A stretch of DNA of 64,000 nucleotides, from NCBI GenBank assembly GCA_965214415.1, contig CBDCBQ010000003.1, positions 1,116,001 through 1,180,000 of the forward strand. The letters are read 5' to 3'. Under the pieces are notes generated by a model. It did no database searches, was not told where the DNA came from, and saw only the letters and a list, made by a program, of their open reading frames with translations. Positions 61,221-64,000 of the stretch are shown piece by piece (position 1 is the stretch's first letter; each line of letters starts with the position of its first letter). The DNA comes from RH-AL1 sp965214415 (GTDB lineage: Bacteria; Pseudomonadota; Alphaproteobacteria; Rhizobiales; Beijerinckiaceae). Both the position numbers and the translations under genes were made by a program.

Positions 61221-61683
61221 TCAAGCGCTCCTCACCCGCCGGTCGCTCGCCTCGGCGCTGCCGTTCGCGGCACTCACCGCCGCGCCTGCCGCCGCCCTGT
61301 CGGCGCTTGCCTCGAGCGCCGATGCCGAGCTGGTCGATCTCGGCCGCCAGTGGCTCGCGTTACACGTCCAGCATGTCGCCCACTGGCACGCCTGGCAGGC
61401 GATGTCGGACGCCGAGCAAGACCTGAGAAACAAGGCGCTCGACGCCGAGTGCGAAGCGATGTCGTTTCAGGAATGGGCGCTGGAGGCTCGCATTCATGCG
61501 ATCCCCGCGGCGACGATTGCCGGCCTCGCCGTCAAAGCCCGGATCGTGGCTCACGAGTTCGATATCGAGAACCTCGATGTCGCCTCGATCGAGCACGCAC
61601 TGCCGCTAACAGGCGATTGCCAAGCCAACGCCGCCGTGGCGCTGGCGCTCGACGTCCTGAAGCTGGCGGGGTCACTTGCGTGA
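61213..61683 (+). CDS. twin-arginine-signal protein, paralogue of the preceding gene
   Basis: 156 residues, ATG 61213 lying eight bases inside the previous gene. LTRRSLASALPFAALTAAPA is the signal. IPAATIAGLAVKARIVAHEF corresponds to TPARTIEGLFFKARVAEQED of the gene before. Helical mature part with two Cys. Stop overlaps the next GTG. Role unknown. Confidence 0.6.
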   Translation: MRDQALLTRRSLASALPFAALTAAPAAALSALASSADAELVDLGRQWLALHVQHVAHWHAWQAMSDAEQDLRNKALDAECEAMSFQEWALEARIHAIPAATIAGLAVKARIVAHEFDIENLDVASIEHALPLTGDCQANAAVALALDVLKLAGSLA

Positions 61684-61997
61684 GCGCCCTCGTCATCCCC
61701 TTCCCACGGCCGGCCCCGATGCGCGCCCTCTGCGCTGGCGGCCAGGCGCTCGCGCCCTTCACCGCCGCTTGGTGCGCCCGGCACCTCCCGCTGATCGACG
61801 CCGCGATGGACCTGCTGTCGGCCGATGACGTTGAGTTCGCCCGGCGCTGCGCGCTGATCGCCGACGACGAGGGGCGGGTGATGGTCGGCGAGCTGGCCGG
61901 GCAGCTTCAACGGCTGGGGGCGCATATCGCGGATGTTGCCGATGCGCTGGGGCTGACAGCCGCCCGTATTCGGGATCAGATGGCGCCGAACGCTTAG
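61680..61997 (+). CDS. hypothetical protein of the Tat cassette
   Basis: 105 residues from GTG 61680 (GTGA overlap). No signal. Contains MDLLSADDVEFARRCALIAD and the C-terminal QRLGAHIADVADALGLTAAR, a helical end that exists a second time in decayed form at 62352-62439. Likely cytoplasmic. Confidence 0.5.
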   Translation: MSALVIPFPRPAPMRALCAGGQALAPFTAAWCARHLPLIDAAMDLLSADDVEFARRCALIADDEGRVMVGELAGQLQRLGAHIADVADALGLTAARIRDQMAPNA

Positions 61998-62015
61998 CTT
62001 CAGGAGGATCGACCT

Positions 62016-62351
62016 ATGGCCGAATACGACCTGACCGACCAGGAAGCCGAACTGATCAACTACGTGCGCGGCTACGACGAAGACGGGGAGCCGATCCCCA
62101 ACGGCATGCGTCTCACGATCGAAACTCGAGGAGACCGTTGCCTAGTCGAGACGCGGCACGGCTTCAGCGGGCCGACCCTGATCGGCGAGAGCGGCGCTTT
62201 CGATAGCGCTTGGATTGATCGGTGCGGCGGGGATCTCCGTTTTGCGCGAGCGGATGAAGTCGAGGAAGCGGTCGCAAGCATCCATCGTGAGGTGGTACGC
62301 GTCCGCCCGCGCCTGCGGCTTATCCAAGGTGGCGGCGACAACGGCAAATAG
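62016..62351 (+). CDS. small acidic hypothetical protein
   Basis: 111 residues, AGGAGG upstream of ATG 62016. Beta-rich first half (NGMRLTIETRGDRCLVETRH), helical second half with VASIHREVVRVRPRLRLIQG. Last gene of the rightward high-GC run. No family known. Confidence 0.5.
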   Translation: MAEYDLTDQEAELINYVRGYDEDGEPIPNGMRLTIETRGDRCLVETRHGFSGPTLIGESGAFDSAWIDRCGGDLRFARADEVEEAVASIHREVVRVRPRLRLIQGGGDNGK

Positions 62352-62439
62352 CGTCGGGGCGCACATCGCCGACGGTGGGGATGCGCTCGGGCTTGCTGCG
62401 GCTCGCCTAACGGATCGAATGGGCGCGCCGGCTTGCTAG
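62352..62439 (+). pseudogene. duplicated C-terminal remnant of the 61680 protein
   Basis: The frame ending at TAG 62437-62439 reads SVGAHIADGGDALGLAAARL and TDRMGAPAC, against LGAHIADVADALGLTAARIR and DQMAPNA at the end of the 61680 protein. DNA has diverged but the alignment is gap-poor. It is an old partial duplication with no start of its own. Confidence 0.5.
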
Positions 62440-62514
62440 GCCCGAGCAGCATGACCATAGACAACCAGCGCAACTGGGCGAAGAATGCGCCTTCAACTGC
62501 GATTCGGTGTGATT

Positions 62515-63780
62515 ATGACCTCAGAAGTTTGCATTATGAATAGATTAGCTGCCGTACTGGCGGCCGATAGCGCTACCACTGTTACATCTTGGGTAGATAA
62601 TATCAAGGAGGAGAGATACTTTAAAGGAGCAAATAAAGTCCATCAAGCTTCCGACCACCATCCCGTGGGCATAATGATCTTCGATTCTGCGGATATGCTA
62701 AGTGTTCCCTGGGAAGTAATCATCAAGGATTTTCGCAAATCTCTATCTGCAAAATGTCACAACAATGTCGAAGCTTATGCGAACGAATTTTTTAAGTTTT
62801 TGGAAACTAATATAAAGATGTTTCCTCTCGCCATTCAAAATTCTTACGTGGTAAATGCTGCTCGCAACGCATTTGTCGGCTATTGCGTCTCTATCGAGAT
62901 TCCGCCAGGCGCGGCTGATCCCAATTCGTTTATGGACATACAGGTTGCCGAGCGAATAGATTTTCTAAATAAAACGAGTAACGACGACGCCTTTTCAGAT
63001 GATCTCACCCAAGAAATTCGAGACTTATTTAGGGATGAGATATTGTCCGAATGCGACCAGTTCCGCGATAGTTTTCCAAAGGGCTACCCGGCCGACTCCG
63101 TTAATTTGGCAGAACTCGCGATTATGGAAATAGTCAGAGAGCCGCGCCGACATTTTAGCACTACTGGTATTGTTTTTGCTGGTTTTGGCGATGATGATAT
63201 TTTTCCCTCTATGATCGAGTACATTTCATATGGGCTTATTGCCGGCAAGCTTGTGTCGGGTGAAAAAAATAGAGAAACGATCGATCACAATACCCCCGCT
63301 GCGCTGAACGCTTTCGCGCAAACGGCGATGGCTGATACTTTCATGGTAGGCTTCGGACTGGACGCCTACATAAGCTTTGGAAGAGCCGTAAGCGACGGGT
63401 TGGCAGCTTTTGCAAAGGATGTCTGTGTGAAAACAGGCGGCGACCTTGGCAAAATGCCCGACTTTGATCAGGAGGTCGCCACAAAATCCGGCGAGATCAG
63501 CAGCGACGTATTAGACGAGTCTCGACGCCGTCACGCCGCACCCCTCCGGCGTGTTTTAGGAGCGTTGCCGGTCGACGAGATGGCTGAACTTGCCGAGACT
63601 TTAATCAACCTGCAATCGCTAAAAGAGAAGGTCACCAAGCCGTCTGCAAGCGTCGGTGGGCCTGTGGATGTTGCGGTCATAACGCGGGCGGAAGGGCTCA
63701 TTTGGATAAGAAGAAAACACTTCTTTGATCCAGCTTTAAATCCCCGCTACATCCAAAGGCAGGCGGCAGCGCTAAAGTGA
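62515..63780 (+). CDS. proteasome-superfamily-like (Ntn-hydrolase) protein
   Basis: 421 residues from ATG 62515 (an open frame starts at 62485). The first residues are M-TSEVCIMNRLAAVLAADSA: counted from the Thr that Met removal would expose, Thr1 and Asp17 fall as in proteasome beta subunits and HslV (T-T-x-V...VLAAD). ANKVHQASDHHPVGIMIFDS then matches the strand carrying the active-site Lys and the G-x-x-x-x-G loop, with Lys at 40 instead of 33. The remaining 330 residues are helical and have no match known to me. The gene is markedly AT-richer than its surroundings, so recently acquired. Protease activity is inference. Confidence 0.5.
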   Translation: MTSEVCIMNRLAAVLAADSATTVTSWVDNIKEERYFKGANKVHQASDHHPVGIMIFDSADMLSVPWEVIIKDFRKSLSAKCHNNVEAYANEFFKFLETNIKMFPLAIQNSYVVNAARNAFVGYCVSIEIPPGAADPNSFMDIQVAERIDFLNKTSNDDAFSDDLTQEIRDLFRDEILSECDQFRDSFPKGYPADSVNLAELAIMEIVREPRRHFSTTGIVFAGFGDDDIFPSMIEYISYGLIAGKLVSGEKNRETIDHNTPAALNAFAQTAMADTFMVGFGLDAYISFGRAVSDGLAAFAKDVCVKTGGDLGKMPDFDQEVATKSGEISSDVLDESRRRHAAPLRRVLGALPVDEMAELAETLINLQSLKEKVTKPSASVGGPVDVAVITRAEGLIWIRRKHFFDPALNPRYIQRQAAALK

Positions 63781-63791
63781 GGAAAACGTCG

Positions 63792-63986
63792 ATGAGCTAT
63801 AATCGTCATCCGCCAGCACGACCCGCAGCGCCCAAGCCGCAGAGCGATATCAGCTCGAGCTCGACAGCCGATGGTCGGCATGAGAGGATCGTGAAGGCCA
63901 ACGCCGAAAAATATCGTGAGCAGGTCAACCTCATAAACAAGATGCGTGATCGAGAGATCGAGCGCGCCATGCAGGGTCCGCTGTGA
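63792..63986 (+). CDS. 64-residue partner-like small protein
   Basis: ATG 63792 is 11 bases behind the Ntn-hydrolase stop (GTG 63777 overlaps that stop and is in frame). MSYNRHPPARPAAPKPQSDI is a Pro/Ala-rich, disordered start; the second half HERIVKANAEKYREQVNLIN is a charged helix with several Lys. No fold is known. Position and size suggest a partner, substrate or regulator of the upstream gene. Confidence 0.5.
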   Translation: MSYNRHPPARPAAPKPQSDISSSSTADGRHERIVKANAEKYREQVNLINKMRDREIERAMQGPL

Positions 63987-64000
63987 TGAAAGACGCCATC
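63986..64000 (+). CDS. start of a third operon gene (partial)
   Basis: ATG 63986 overlaps the previous stop by one base (TGATG); only MKDAI can be read before the window ends. The overlap indicates that it belongs to the same operon. Confidence 0.4.

Larger units (their letters stand above)
44827..64000. mobile_element. integrated prophage-like element (left end to window edge)
   Basis: The left boundary is the tRNA-Glu 3' half at 44827-44870; a tyrosine recombinase follows in the inward direction. The interior has an excisionase-like HTH protein, replication genes, a frameshifted primase-helicase, ejection-type virion proteins, an XRE repressor with operators, and small cargo genes. Codon and base composition vary strongly between parts. 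No second copy of the 44-bp att core occurs before 64,000, so the right end lies outside. Head and packaging genes are not found. Confidence 0.75.

Noticed and set aside
63792..63986. Pup-like protein tag
   Set aside because: Small, disordered and beside a proteasome-like gene, but the end is AMQGPL, not the GGE/GGQ of Pup, and no Mpa or PafA is seen; kept only as an unknown partner.
60000..64000. Right attachment site of the element
   Set aside because: No copy of the 44-bp tRNA-Glu core or of its T-arm was found to the right edge.

Overview
The window is high-GC alphaproteobacterial DNA. The gene orders trpC-moaC-moeA-lexA-comEC-gltX-gltA, ftsB-pdhA-pdhB-pdhC, recJ next to hom, and aroQ-accB-accC are those of the order Hyphomicrobiales (Rhizobiales). 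Three further signs agree: the E1-beta subunit carries an N-terminal lipoyl domain, there is a GTTC-N7-GTTC LexA box, and short palindromic repeats of the kind common in that order are present. The genus cannot be fixed from the sequence alone.

Bases 1 to about 44.6 kb are ordinary chromosome. They hold tryptophan and molybdopterin biosynthesis (trpC, moaC, moeA), the SOS repressor lexA, the DNA-uptake channel comEC, gltX, citrate synthase, and the pyruvate dehydrogenase genes. These are followed by ftsB flanked by two low-complexity Gly-rich secreted proteins, recJ, an amino-acid permease, a DsbA-like thioredoxin, and aroQ-accB-accC. Next come rluC, aat, a PaoABC-type periplasmic aldehyde oxidoreductase, a membrane/protease cluster, hom (frameshifted), argC, a photolyase, a sugar transporter and a Hint-domain protein. 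Between the housekeeping genes lie decayed genes: a hydrolase and a flavin monooxygenase tail to tail, a ParDE module with a broken toxin, and an alcohol dehydrogenase tail joined to a nucleotidyltransferase/HEPN toxin-antitoxin remnant. Two repeat families are scattered through this part.

From 44,827 to the right edge is an integrated element. Its left boundary is the 3' half of a tRNA-Glu gene (encoded CCA included), followed at once by a tyrosine recombinase. Behind it lie an IS-damaged cargo gene with a 154-bp perfect direct repeat, an excisionase-like HTH protein, small replication-region genes, a DUF1376 protein, and a Zn-finger/Toprim/DnaB-like primase-helicase that is split over frames. 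Then come three large virion/ejection-type proteins, one with a transglycosylase domain. No terminase, portal, capsid or tail genes are visible, so this looks like a deleted prophage or a satellite. Its right part is an accessory region: an XRE repressor with two matching operators, a row of small proteins with twin-arginine-type N-termini, and an AT-rich operon at the right edge.

That last operon is the best candidate for something undescribed. It encodes a roughly 420-residue protein whose N-terminus reads like a proteasome-superfamily Ntn-hydrolase (Thr directly after Met, with the Asp at position 17 counted from that Thr). A 64-residue Lys/Glu/Arg-rich protein follows 11 bases downstream, and a third gene overlaps that one's stop codon. 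Several genes here carry single-base shifts in or near short homopolymers (hom, primase-helicase, a virion protein, the parE toxin). Either the underlying sequence has indel errors or the region is decaying; both readings are flagged where they matter.
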